A stretch of 64,000 bases of DNA from an uncultured Victivallales bacterium (GTDB lineage: Bacteria > Verrucomicrobiota > Lentisphaeria > Oligosphaerales > JAFGRS01): positions 1-64,000 of the forward strand of contig CAILUI010000116.1 in the NCBI GenBank assembly GCA_903837355.1. The letters run 5' to 3'. Of this stretch, positions 1 through 11,000 are shown piece after piece. Within the stretch, counting starts at the first letter, position 1, and every line of letters begins with the position of its first letter. The notes under the pieces were generated by a model, which saw nothing but the letters and a program-made list of their open reading frames with translations, was not told the DNA's origin and did no database searches. The position numbers and the translations under genes are program-made.

Positions 1-170
1 GCCATCCTGGTGGCGTTGTTCCAATCCTCAGCGCCATCCTGGTGGCGTTGTTCCAATCCTCAGCGCCATCCTGGTGGCGTTGTTCCAATCCTCAGCGCCA
101 TCCTGGTGGCGTTGTTCCAATCCTCAGCGCCATCCTGGTGGCGTTGTTCCAATCCTCAGCGCCATCCACG
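1..170. repeat. 32-bp tandem repeat array
   Basis: Five perfect copies of a 32-bp unit start at 1, 33, 65, 97 and 129. A sixth degenerates after its first 7-8 bases at 161. There are no spacers between copies, so this is a minisatellite-like direct repeat and not a CRISPR. The array touches the window edge, so more copies may lie upstream. It encodes nothing convincing: 32 is not a multiple of 3, so the translated frame shifts with each copy. Confidence 0.95.
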
Positions 171-228
171 TGGCGCTACGGCCCTCGCGCGCGTAGGCGT
201 CCTACAGTGAGCAGTTCTCCTCAGAAGG

Positions 229-242
229 AGGAGGATCCTCCT
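229..242. promoter_or_regulatory. 14-bp palindrome over a Shine-Dalgarno
   Basis: AGGAGGATCCTCCT is a perfect palindrome that contains the only strong ribosome-binding site before the TTG start at 244. In RNA it can fold as a 5-bp stem with a GATC loop and hide the AGGAGG. It could reduce translation of the next gene; this is inferred from sequence only. Confidence 0.45.
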
Positions 243-243
243 A

Positions 244-1191
244 TTGTCGGTGCGTGGGGCCGGCGGAACCCTTCCACGGCCGAAGGGCCGGAAATATACC
301 CGTAGTCTTGTGCAATACAAGACGTGCCGCCTGGCACATGCGAAACGCCTTGGCGTTGCTGGTATCGTGCGCCTTGTGAGTGGTACGGCGCACCAACCCA
401 GTGTCCAGCTCAGCCTCTTCCCGGTGGATGACGAGGAGCGCGTGCTCCTGGCCCAGGGCAGGCTGTACCAGGCGTTGCCCGAGGTCGGGCAGCAGTTGGT
501 CAGGGCATACCTGCGGATGATGCGGGCCGGCGCCGGCTGCCGGCAGGCCGACTGGATCCGCGAGACGGGCCTGCCGGGATCCACGGCCCACGACGCCATC
601 AAGCGGCACGAGGCGGTGATCTGGCCGGTGATCATGGAAGCCTGCCAGCTCCTGGGCGTGCGCGGTGCCCAGGTCGGCGGCATGGCGCTGGTGGCTGCCG
701 GTGTCCTCCTGTTCCGCGAGCTGATCGCCGGTCGGCGGTCGACCAGCACCCTTACTCCCGTCGAGCTGAGCATCATGCGGGACTGCGCCGCGATGTCTGG
801 CGTGCGTCTCCCCGGGGCGTCGGCAGCCGGGATCACCGTGACGACGGCCGACGGGACCCGCGTGGAGGCGTCGACGGTGCAGGCGCCCAGCGAGGACATG
901 GCCAGGGCGATCCTGGCGGACTTGCGGGCGAGGGCGGATCGGACCCGCGGGGCGGACCTCGAAGCCGGCGGGACGGATTCCCTGCGGACGGTCGAGGTGC
1001 GGGTGGTTCCGGCGCCGGCCGACGGCGATCGGGGCGCGGATCCTGGGCGGCGTCAGGGGTTCGATGCGTCGGTCGCGGTGGTTTCCCTAACCGTAGCCGA
1101 GGACATTCCAGGCACGGAATGGGTGCCGGAGATGGTCGAAACCGATGTTCTTGGTAGCAGCGTGGTATCGGAACGGAGGTCTGCGGCATGA
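244..1191 (+). CDS. hypothetical protein, HTH-like N-terminal half
   Basis: A 315-aa protein I do not recognise. A TTG start is chosen because AAGGAGGAGG lies about 10 bases upstream; a GTG at 376 (VSGTAHQ) is an alternative, since the first 45 residues are basic and low in information. Residues about 85-135 contain a helix-turn-helix-like stretch (QADWIRETGLPGSTAHDAIK) of the kind seen in phage small-terminase and sigma-like DNA-binding proteins. The second half is rich in Ala, Gly and Asp. The downstream gene is about 900 bp away, so it looks monocistronic. A phage-derived DNA-binding protein is a guess only. Confidence 0.5.
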   Translation: MSVRGAGGTLPRPKGRKYTRSLVQYKTCRLAHAKRLGVAGIVRLVSGTAHQPSVQLSLFPVDDEERVLLAQGRLYQALPEVGQQLVRAYLRMMRAGAGCRQADWIRETGLPGSTAHDAIKRHEAVIWPVIMEACQLLGVRGAQVGGMALVAAGVLLFRELIAGRRSTSTLTPVELSIMRDCAAMSGVRLPGASAAGITVTTADGTRVEASTVQAPSEDMARAILADLRARADRTRGADLEAGGTDSLRTVEVRVVPAPADGDRGADPGRRQGFDASVAVVSLTVAEDIPGTEWVPEMVETDVLGSSVVSERRSAA

Positions 1192-2087
1192 CCCGCACGG
1201 CGCCCGCACTACCTTCCGCCTTGGGCCACGCTGGTGGCGACGGTTTCCGTCGTGGACCGCCCACCGCCGTCACCGGGCAATATGGCTGGGGTTCGGCGGT
1301 CCGCCCGCGGGCGGCGGCGGCCGGCGGCGTCGGGGCGGCGGCGGTGGGTGGGGGCTTGGCCGGCGGCGGACCAACGGGTGAGGGGGGTGGGAGGGGGTGG
1401 GGGGCTATGGGCCGCCGCGGAAAGCCGGCCCCGTCCTATCTCTCTTGTGCCCGAACGCGCTGCGAAAATTTTGCAGAAAAAATGCAGGACCATGCAGGCT
1501 GCTCCTGTCCGCCTGGGATTGGCCTCCGCTCACCACCTTCACTTGCCGCGCAACTCCATGCGCCCGGCCATCGGGGTCTCCGCCAACATCCCCAATCGGC
1601 CAACCACTGGCAACCGTTTCCAGTCGGAAGGTCCAGGCTACTGGGATGCATCGGCTCTGCCACTCGGCCGCGGCCAGGCCTGGCCTGGCGGCCCGCAGGC
1701 CCGTGTGCGTGCACGGCGTGCAGTGCAGCGTTGCCCCCGCAGGGCGCCTGAGCCTCCTGCTGTGGCGGCATGCGCCAGGAGGCCATTCCCCGCCCCGTAG
1801 CTGCGCCCGAGGTGCCGAGGCGGCCTGCGGCGCCGGATTGCGCCGCGGGGCCGTTGCTGATCGTTCTGGGGCGTTTCAGGTGCGCGGCATAGGGTTGTCG
1901 CCCACCTCTCCAGCGCTGCGGCTTTCTTTGCATACCCACCGCCAACATGGTACTCTTGCTTCGGGTCGTGCTGGACGCATGCGCGAGTCTGGGCAGGAGA
2001 ACCGACCCCAGCCCGCAACGGACCGGCTCCAGAGTGTGGCCAGGCGCCGACCAGGCAGTCCATGAAACGTCGGCGGAGGTGGGTAGC
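1192..2087. other. non-coding G-rich stretch with G-quadruplex-like run
   Basis: No reading frame here has a convincing start, codon bias or protein-like composition. Open frames exist on several overlapping frames because stop codons are rare in such GC-rich DNA. At 1376-1404 five G-tracts of 3-6 bases are separated by 1-3 bases, a strong potential G-quadruplex on the + strand. Around 1300-1350 there are runs of GGC triplets. I see no RNA gene. Confidence 0.6.
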
Positions 2088-2690
2088 GTGAGGAATCAGT
2101 GGTATGCCGATCACAGGGACTTGGTGAAGTGGGGTACCTTGCTCCGCTTGGCGGCGACCCGCGACCTCCGGTCGATCATTCAGGTGGCCTACCTTACGCC
2201 TGATTCAGCCCCAACCGTGATCGACTCTGAACTCGGGCAGGCGCCCGTCGATGCTCGCGTCCTCGATCACTTCCGCAACATCCACCGGATCTCCGAACTG
2301 TGCGCCCCGGCGGGTCCCCGCATTCACGTGTTCGACCTGCCGTTCTCGGCCCGCGGGCGGCAGGATTACGCGTGTGCAGTCATTGCGCAAATCCGGGCGT
2401 TGGTACCACGGCCAGCAGCGGTGTTTCTCGATCCCGACACGGGCCTGGCGGAGAAGCCGGCATCGGCCAAACACGTTACTTCAGACGAGGTCGCTGCCAT
2501 CTGGTCGGTGCTCGAGCCCGCGGACTGGCTTGTGCTCTACCAACACGCCGCCCGTGAAAAGGACTGGCTGAACTCACGGCGCGCCTCTTTCGCAGGCGCG
2601 TGCGGTGGTGCTCGGGTTGTTACTTTCCGGGCTACCAGCGTCCCACGCGACGTTGCGTTCTTCGCCGCGCGGCGCGGCACCACCGCATGA
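2088..2690 (+). CDS. hypothetical protein with FLDPDTGL motif
   Basis: A 200-aa protein. The GTG at 2088 is chosen because GGAGGTGG precedes it by 6-7 bases and the conserved-looking N-terminus VRNQWYADHRDLVKWGTLL begins there; upstream in-frame sequence looks random. Residues about 112-119 read FLDPDTGL, an acidic strand-end motif that I associate with a family of uncharacterised bacterial proteins beginning NQ[YW]xxDxxD[FL]xK[YW]G, found among accessory genes. It may adopt a Rossmann or nuclease-like fold, but no activity can be assigned. It lies 200 bp from the end of the oppositely oriented defence operon. Confidence 0.65.
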   Translation: MRNQWYADHRDLVKWGTLLRLAATRDLRSIIQVAYLTPDSAPTVIDSELGQAPVDARVLDHFRNIHRISELCAPAGPRIHVFDLPFSARGRQDYACAVIAQIRALVPRPAAVFLDPDTGLAEKPASAKHVTSDEVAAIWSVLEPADWLVLYQHAAREKDWLNSRRASFAGACGGARVVTFRATSVPRDVAFFAARRGTTA

Positions 2691-2896
2691 CCGTGCCTGC
2701 GTCCGGAGCGGCCTCGCCGGAACGCCGTAGCCGCCTAGGAGGCGATTCTAGGCTGGTATCTTCCTGGGCCGGGCGCGGGGAGCGTTCGGCGTCTCCGAAC
2801 GCGCGCAAGGCCTTCTGCTGGCCGTCAGGCGATGAGTTTCACCGATATACCGTCCCCGGTCGGTCCTCGCGTGCGCCACCCACTGCGCCCCGGCCA

Positions 2897-5014
2897 TCAT
2901 GCGCCCTGGCTGACGCGGCACACCAGGAGGGACTTCCGGGCGCGGGTTGCCGCCACGTAGAGCAGCGCTCGGTTCTGCGTCGTCCTCTCGACCGCGTCCG
3001 GCGAGGCGTCCGCGTCATCCAGCGCACCGGCGATGATCACGTGATCAAACTCCAGCCCCTTCACGCGGTAGATGGTTGCCAAGCGGATGCCGGGGGTGTT
3101 CCGGTCGTCGGCCTTGCCCGTCTCGATCCGGTGGATAGCCGAGCAGGCCTGACTTACGTACTTCTGGTACTCGTCAAGCTCGTGGTGTGTTCGGGCGACC
3201 AGGCAGATCGTTTCCGGCCGCGCGGAGTCGGCTTTGAGGAGCTGGGTAATGTGGGCGCACACGGCTTCCGCCGCCGCGGTGACGCTGGTGCAGGTCTGGA
3301 CTAGCGGCGGCTCGCCATGGACGATGGACCGGATCCCTTCCGTGTCGTCCACCCCGGCATCAAGATCATCGAAGGCGAGCCCCTTGAGGAGCCCCGTGGC
3401 CCAGTTCTTCACCTCCTCGGGCGTGCGGTAGTTGATCCGTAGTTTCCGGCCGCGGCCGCGGATGTCGATGCCGCAGCGCGAGAGCACCACCTGCTGTCCG
3501 TAGAGGCGCTGGTGCGCGTCGCCGACGATGAACAGGTCGTTGGCGCCGGCGGGCAGCATGGCGCGGATCAGACGGAACGCCTCGTTGCCGAAATCCTGGG
3601 CCTCGTCAACCACCACGGCCCGATACGGGAAGGTTACGGCCCGCTCCCGGATCAGGCGCGCGGCGGTGCGGAAGGCATCGGCAGGCTCGCATAGCCCACC
3701 CTCGTCCAACAGGGCGCGGTATTCGGCGAAGACCGGCCACAGTTGGTTGCGCTCCTGGCGCGTCAGGCGCCGGGTTCTGCCCACGCGAGAGGCCCCCATG
3801 TATGCCGGAAGGTCCTCAACCCCCTGGGCCTGGACGACATTGTCCCACTCGGCACGGGGAAAGCCGGCGGGGAGGTTCAGCTCCGGCGGTAGCAGCGCCA
3901 TCGCCTTCTCCCATAGGCTTCCCCTTACCGCTTCGTCGTACGCCAACTTGAGCGGGAAACTCTGTTTCTCCAGGAACCGGCGCACCCAGGCGTCGAGGTG
4001 CACCACCTCGATCCGTTCCCATTCGTCACGGGAACAGATGCTCTTGAGGTTGGCGGCGATGTCCGCAGCCAGGTTCTTGGTGAAGGTGGTGAACAGGACC
4101 TTCTGCCCCTCCGTGCAGACCTTCCGCGCCAGCCATACCGCCCGATGCATGGCCACCACCGTCTTGCCGGTGCCGGCACTGCCGAGTACGCGGGCCGGGC
4201 CAGCTGCCGCCATCTCGACCAGACGCCGCTGGGAAGGGTGCAAGAAGACCCGCCACTGCTCCAGGGGGGCGGAGAGGATACTCTCCATCTCGCTGGCATC
4301 GGAGACCAGGACGAACTGCCGCCGCGAACCGGGCCGCTCGACCGCCGCCGAGAAGTCGGTGGTGTCGATGGCCGCGACCTGGTCCAAGCCCAGTTCGTTC
4401 CTCGCCTCGGACACGGAGTAGCCTGCGGCCACCAGGAAGAGGCCCTCGAAGCCTTCCCGCGGCAGCACCGGCTCCAGGCGCTCCAGTTCGGCATCATCGG
4501 CCGCCTCGCGCACCAGCTTGAGCAGGGCTTCGGGGACCCCGAGCGAGAGGATCTCTGCATCAGTCTGCTGCGCAAACAGGCGCGGGGGCGCCGCAATGGC
4601 CGCGACGGGCGCCGGCGGCTCCGCCGTCTTCGGCCCGCCGGCGAGCGACTCCGCCGCCGCCTCCTCGGTCAACACCACCTGCACCGTCCCGGTCCCCGGA
4701 TGGATCGTGCAGGTCCGCTGCGCGGCCCACTGGTAGGCGGCATCATGAGCGTCGACCCAGAGCAGCACATAGACGTTCCCATGCTCCGGCTTCAGCACGA
4801 TTCCCCGGTAGTTCCCGTCGATGCGCACCGAGCGCAGATTGGGATCGCGCGCCCCCTGTATGTGCTCATAGTTGTGAGTTGGCGCTGCCGGGTTCTCGGT
4901 GAACTTGTCGAGGAACTCCCGGACCTTCTTCTGCTGCTTCTGCGGCAACCGGCTGAAGGCGGTAAGGAAATCGGCGCCCAGGGCAATCTTCAGTTTCGGT
5001 ACGGCGTCTTTCAT
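2897..5014 (-). CDS. UvrD-type superfamily 1 helicase with N-terminal RelE-like domain
   Basis: A 705-aa protein. The first 100 or so residues (KLKIALGADFLTAFSRLPQK, then HIQGARDPNLRSVRIDGNYR) match the RelE/YafQ-like fold of toxin-type RNases. The rest is an SF1 helicase: GSAGTGKT Walker A at about residue 278, VVDEAQDF motif II at about 471, NYRTPEE motif IV region, YRVKGLEFD motif V and YVAATRARK motif VI near the end. The start at 5014 overlaps the stop of the upstream DUF1998 helicase (ATGA), so the two are probably translated together. It likely unwinds or tracks DNA as part of the defence complex. Whether the RelE-like part still cuts mRNA or only binds RNA/ribosomes cannot be read here. 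Confidence 0.85.
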   Translation of the reverse strand: MKDAVPKLKIALGADFLTAFSRLPQKQQKKVREFLDKFTENPAAPTHNYEHIQGARDPNLRSVRIDGNYRGIVLKPEHGNVYVLLWVDAHDAAYQWAAQRTCTIHPGTGTVQVVLTEEAAAESLAGGPKTAEPPAPVAAIAAPPRLFAQQTDAEILSLGVPEALLKLVREAADDAELERLEPVLPREGFEGLFLVAAGYSVSEARNELGLDQVAAIDTTDFSAAVERPGSRRQFVLVSDASEMESILSAPLEQWRVFLHPSQRRLVEMAAAGPARVLGSAGTGKTVVAMHRAVWLARKVCTEGQKVLFTTFTKNLAADIAANLKSICSRDEWERIEVVHLDAWVRRFLEKQSFPLKLAYDEAVRGSLWEKAMALLPPELNLPAGFPRAEWDNVVQAQGVEDLPAYMGASRVGRTRRLTRQERNQLWPVFAEYRALLDEGGLCEPADAFRTAARLIRERAVTFPYRAVVVDEAQDFGNEAFRLIRAMLPAGANDLFIVGDAHQRLYGQQVVLSRCGIDIRGRGRKLRINYRTPEEVKNWATGLLKGLAFDDLDAGVDDTEGIRSIVHGEPPLVQTCTSVTAAAEAVCAHITQLLKADSARPETICLVARTHHELDEYQKYVSQACSAIHRIETGKADDRNTPGIRLATIYRVKGLEFDHVIIAGALDDADASPDAVERTTQNRALLYVAATRARKSLLVCRVSQGA

Positions 5015-8000
5015 GCCTGCCCCCCAATGATGGCCGCGAGAGCGTCGAACGCCGCGGCGGTCAGACCCGCGACGCCGAACGTGACGACGGTCCATCCGGA
5101 CTGGCGAAACACTTCGGCCTCTTCCCCCATATCCTCGCTGACGAGCGCGCAGCGGAACTGCGGCCAGCCCGCCTCCGCCGTGGCGGTGATCCTTCCCTGC
5201 TCCAGCAGCTCGAACCCGAGGGTCGGCCAGGGCAGATGCTCTGTGCGCAGGCGCTCCAGCGCCACGACGATGGCGGGGCTGGCGAACTCCATGTCGCCGT
5301 CGCCGTCATCTGCCTCGGCCGCGGGCCGGCCACCCGCCTTGGCCTGGTCCTCCTGGCCGCCGGCCAGGAAGTAGTCGAACGCCTCCGGCCCGCAGGAGAA
5401 CGCGCCATTCCTGCAGCCGCGGACCGTGCTGACGTGGCCGCCGGGCAGGAACTGCAGACGGTCCATCAAGCGCAGGAACCCCCGCCAGTGCCGCGGGAAG
5501 TCAGTCTCCAGGCACGCGCTATCATCGTCAAAGCGCACGCACATGAACGTGCCAGCGGGGTTGCGCTCTCGTACGCCCTGCTGCGTGGAGAGCGTGATCG
5601 CCACGACCTGCTTCCCAGGGCCTGCATAGACGCCGCCAATGCCATCGGCGGTCTTTGCTTCCGGCAGTACCGGAAGGCCACCACCAGCTTGGGCAAGGCA
5701 CTGCACTGCCTCCCTGGCGCGCTCCAGTTCCACCGGCCGCAACACGGCGGGAAGCGCCAGCCCGTAGACGTAGGACAACTTCGACCAGAACGGCAGCGCC
5801 GGCGACTTCAGGAACTCCAGGAACAGAGTCCAGCTCGTATAGCCGCCAGCACTGCGCGCCAACGCCAGCTCCTCGCCGCCGAACACCAGGGGCGCCAACT
5901 GGTCGTTCCTACGGCCGGCATTCTCCTCGCCGAAAAGCGTCTGCGGGATCTTCTCGGGGCTATGCCGGAACTGGATGTCTTCCCAGGAGAAGCTCCAGAC
6001 CCAGTACTTCCCCGACCTGGTCAACGCCTGGCGTTGCTGCACGTCCAGCGCCACGCGGTTGTGCCCGGCCGCCTCATCGGCGTGGAACGCGAAGCCGTCC
6101 AGGAACACTGCCACCGGTCGCGATACCGCCGGGCGGACCGGGTACATCACAAAGTCGGGGATCGAGGGCGTCGTGACCTCGGGGCCGGCCGGTACCGAGA
6201 CTTGCGGCGCGACCTCCCAGGTCGTGTCAGCCCCGCACCACAGGTAACCCGGCTTACCGCGCACGATCTTCGCCTGGAGCTGCGCCCCGGGGACCGCGCG
6301 CAGGCTCTCCAGGAAGGCCTTCTCCAGTTCGCTCTTGATCAGCGGATGGATGTCGATGTCAGAAATCCGGCCCACCTGCTCCAGCTTGTCGGCGTGCTCG
6401 AGGATTGCGGTGAGCAGGTGTATGGCGGTCGTGCGGGAGAGGTTGGCGTGGTCCCGCCGGTGGCGCGACTGCAGGATGCAGCGGTGGCAACCGTCGGTAT
6501 CGTGATCGTCTCGAGTAGCGCATTCGCAGTCGGTCAGGTGCTTCAGCGCCAGGCGCAGGACGTTGATGAAATCGTCAGGGCTCCTGGACAACTGCTTCAG
6601 GTAGCCGGTGCCGCCTGGCACCTGGTCATAAAGCACGAGGTACTTCCGCCGCAGGTTTGTCCCTGGAACCGGGCGCTCGTCCACGCACCCCCGTAGATGC
6701 TCGATGCTGCCCTTGAAATGCAGGCGCAGGCCCAGGTGCAGCGCGGCGACGAACGAGGTCATGGCCGCGTCCTCGCTGGCGCTACTCGACGGCAGGAGGA
6801 CGCGAATGGCCTCCGAGGTCAGTTCCCGGTAGAGAAAGACGGCCCGGAGCGGCGCCGTGCCGGCCCTGCCCCGGTGGCGGCAGGAGATGTCATGCTTCAT
6901 CTCCTCTTCGCCCCGGCCGGTCTTACGACTTTGCACTTTGCCGCAGTCTGGACAGAGCACGAAACCGCTGCTGGACACATCCCGCCCGCCGAGGCGGAAG
7001 GCCTGCGTGGCGTCATCGTCCTGGCCAAGGTTGACCACACGCAGGGTGGACTTGGCGAGGAACTCGAACCCGAACGGCACCGTTGTCTCGCGGATCTGGT
7101 AGGCCTGCCGCTCGGCGCCCTCCGGAATCACCACCGATTCGTGCCGGCTGTAGAACTCGGTTTCACGCGCGTCCTTGTCGTCGAGACTGCGGGAACTCCG
7201 GTCGAAACTGGTGGAGACGACCTGCCGCAGGCGCACCAGTTCGCGCTTCAGCGAGGCGTCGGCCCAGTTCGGGCTGCCGCAGGCCGGACACTCGGTGTGC
7301 TGCGCCGAAAAGTCACTGACTTGCTCCATGTGGCCGCAGGCGTCACAGAAATGCCAGGTCTCGATCGGGCTCACGTTCAGTCCGACCTGGTCGATCTTCA
7401 GCCGCCGGCCCTCCACGTAGAACAGGTTGCCAGGGGCCAGTTCGGTGATGGCCGACGACGCGGGCCGGACGTACTCGAAGGAGATGGCCTGGTACTTGCC
7501 CTCGTCGCCCTTGGGCTTCTCACGCGTCTTCAGGATCACGCTGCGCAACTCCACCCCCTCTTCGGGAAAGGCGTAGTTCGGCAGCAGGCCTTCGTCGGTG
7601 AGGAAATTGAGCGTGAGCTTGTCGTTGATCTGTTTCAGCATTTCCATGACGCCGTCACGGTGCTGCTTGAGCTCGTCAAGCTCGGCGTCCAGGGCCTCGT
7701 CGCGCGCGGTGATGCCACGGTTCCTGCGGATGGCGTTGCCGATCTTCTGCAGGCGCCGCCGCAGGTCATCACGCTCCTCGGCCAGACGGGTCAGCCGACG
7801 GAGGATCTTCTCGGACAGGCCGCCGTCGCCGCCGCCATCCCCCCGCCCGAACCGGGTCAGCATGGCCCGCGACGCAGCGTTTAGTTCAGCGGCGCTGAAA
7901 AGCCCGAGGAAGCCCTGCAGCAGCGTGGTCAGGTTGGTGTCCACGAACTTGAAGAAGTCATAGGGAAAGCCGGTCTGGCGCGTCGGCGTGCGGACGCCAT

Positions 8001-11000
8001 CCAGCACCACATCCATTTTCTTGGGTAGGATGGGCGCGGGGTTGGTCTGCTCGCTCCAGCGGTCCAGGCAGAAGGCCGTGAACTGGCGCTCCAGCACGGC
8101 GGGGGCGTCGAGGAAGGTACCGGGGGGCCGGATCTCGCCCGCCATCATGTCTTCGGGCGCCTCGAAGTAGTACAAGTCATGCGCCTGAGCCGAGGCGATC
8201 GTAAGGCTCACCGCGGCGCCATCCCGGCGGCCGGCGCGGCCAACCCGCTGCACGTAGTTCGCCGTCGCGGGCGGTACGGTGCAGAGGACCACGGTGGAAA
8301 GGTCGCCGATGTTCACGCCCATCTCCAGCGTTGGCGTGCAGGAAAGGAGGTTGGGATCCGTGCTCCGCCGTTCGGGCGGCCTGGCCATGAAACGCTTCTC
8401 GGTCCACTCCCGCACCTCGCGGTCGAGCATGCCAGTGTGCTCCGCCGTGCGGATGCGTACCACATCGCCGGAGCGGTACAGGTCGCCGAAGTAATCGCTG
8501 ATCGGCGGTTGCGGCGTGTAGGTCCCGTGGCAGGTCGCGCGCAGGCAGGGCGTTCCTTCCCACCCGGCCTGTTCGCTGCCGGCGCACGATACCGAATGCC
8601 CGCAGCGCTGGCAGATCATCAGGCTGACCTCATGCGTCACCAGGAGTTGCGCCGGTTTGATGCCCCACACCCGGTTGCCCTGGGCGTTGCGCTCCTCCAG
8701 GAAGCCCGCTGTCGACAGGGCGCGGACTGCCTCCTCGATAACGATCCCCGCCGACTCGGCGGATAGGCCGATGATCGAGCGCAGGTTCTTCAGCACCCAG
8801 CGCTGACTCCAACTGAGCGACGTACCGCCCGCGACCAGCTTCTCGAACCGCGGCAACCGGGTCGTGCCCTGGTAGAAGAAGGCCGGCGCGCGGCTGGCCT
8901 TGCCGAAGCTGGGCATGTGGTTCTGCAGGTTGAGCAGGTAGGAGTCGCCGGCGCGGTCCACGTAGCCATCCAGTTCGGCGTGGTAGATCCCGCCGCCCGT
9001 GCGCAGCCGGTGTAGCAGGCCGAGCAGCAGGCTCACGGCCTCGCGCTCCACCACCCCACTGAACCCGCCGGCCCGTTCGCGCAGAGCGGCGCATAGCGCC
9101 GCCGCGGCCCGCTCAACCTGTTGCGGGTCGGGGTGGGCAATGGCCGCGCCGCTCTTCTCCAGGGTGCGGCCGATCCGGCTGTTGAAGCCGAACTCGCTGG
9201 TGATCTCCCACCCCGTGCGCCGCTCGACCAGGCGCGTCAGGTCTGAACCCGCCGGCAGGCGCCCCTCCTGTTTCAACGCTTCGTAGTCCTGCAACCACTC
9301 CATGTTCGGGGAGAGGAAAATGCCGGTGAAATCCAGGTCGCCCATCTCCTGCTTCCAGAAGGCCAGGAAGCGCGGTTCCAGAGCGGCCAGCGTCAGCGCC
9401 CCTTCGGCCTCGGCGATCACCCGGCGGATGGCCGTGCGCAGGTTCACCCGGTAGGTGCGGGCCGCGAAGTAGCCGGCCCGGTGGGAGGCATCCTGGACGT
9501 TGTCGGAAAACGCCAGCGCCTGCTTCTCCTGGTTGAAGGGCGACGTGTAGATCTGGCTAAGGGCGACGCTGGTCAGGCTGGCCGAGCGCGACCCCAGGAT
9601 CGTCAGGCCCGAGGCGCTCTCGCAGTAGGGGCAGGCAATATCGGCCTCTGTCTGATCCTGGCGTCGGCGCGTACGGTCGTGCGTCAGGACGCGGACCAGG
9701 CCGTCCTTGGCCCCGCAAGCAGCGCACTCCGCGGCGTCCGCGGCATTGATACCCAGGCAGTGGCCGCAGAGCCGGTGGGTGAACTCGCTCTGCTCCACGC
9801 CTTCGCCCTCGCGGCCCTGGGCCGGGAAGAAGAACCGCAGGCTGGGAAGTTGGCCGAAGAACGCCTTGTAGAACTCGTTGAGGTTGGTGGACACCTTGTC
9901 GTCGTTGGCGCGCATGGTGCCGCCCCACCCCATGGCGCCGCATTCCCGGCAGTGGAGCACGGGCAGATGGCTCTTCAGCGCTTCGCCCTTGAGGTCGTCC
10001 GAAAACGCCATGCGGGGCAGGTCCTTCACCGAGGCCACAAGGCGCGACAGCTCGCGCGCCCACAGATGCAGATGCAGGCGCAGCAGCGGCCCCAGCGCCC
10101 CGCTCTCCGGGTCCCGGTAACGCGCGTGGGCGCAGAGGGAGAGGAAACTGTCGAGCAGCCGCTTGGCCCGCGCGGGATCGGCAAACACCTTCTCCATGCG
10201 GCCAAGCTCGTGCACCAGCCACTCCTCGGGAAGTACCCTGCGGCAGGAGCGTTCTGCCAGCAGCAGCAGGTTGCGGAAGAAACTGTGCTCGCGCAGTCGT
10301 TCGCCCAGCACCACACGGCTGGCCTCGTCGGCAAAGGGGTCCGGCGCTGCCTGTCCGAACCACAGCCGAAACTGGGCGGCGAGGTAGGCCGTCGAATCGC
10401 CGGCCGCTCCCGCGGGCGAGAGCGCCGGGTCATCGGCATCCGGCACCCCATGGAAGCGGATGTAGTACCCCGCCACCACATCGCCCAGCGTCAGCAGGTC
10501 CTCCCCGATCACGCTGTCGACTTCGAATGGCTCCGCGAAGATGGTCCGGGCGTAGGTCACCAGGGGCTCCGTCGCCCCGGCCGAGCCCAGCGTGGCCGAC
10601 GTGCCCACGCAGCAGAGGTGGTTCGGCGGGGTCCGCAGCCGTGCCTTCAGGCGGCGGACCAGGCAGGCCAGGTCGGTGGACTGCGCCCCGTCGAAGGTGT
10701 GCAGTTCATCCACCACCAGGTAGCGCAACGTCTCCGGCGTGTTGTCGCGCCACAGGCTCTGCTCCTCGGGCCGCAGCAGCAGGAAGTCCAGCATCTTGTA
10801 GTTGGTCAGCAGGATGTCGGGCGGGTGTTCCCGCAGGTGGCCCTTGCTCGTGATCACGCCGTCGGGCGTCATGGCGATGGTCTGGTCGCTCTCGCCGCCG
10901 ATGAACAGCCCCGCGGTCACCTTCCCCCGCAGCTTCGTATCCGCGTGGATGGTCTGCGCGAAGCGGCGGGCCTGGTCGGTGGCCAGCGCGTTCATCGGGT

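Noticed and set aside
1-170. CRISPR array
   Set aside because: The 32-bp units are directly adjacent with no spacer sequence.
1188-2065. Overlapping + strand open frames in the G-rich stretch
   Set aside because: Several frames are open at once, composition is Arg/Pro/Gly noise, and no ribosome-binding site or domain is visible; this is the usual effect of high GC.
3998-5374. Long + strand open frames opposite the helicases and methyltransferases
   Set aside because: They are antisense shadows of strongly supported - strand genes; no motif is present in them.
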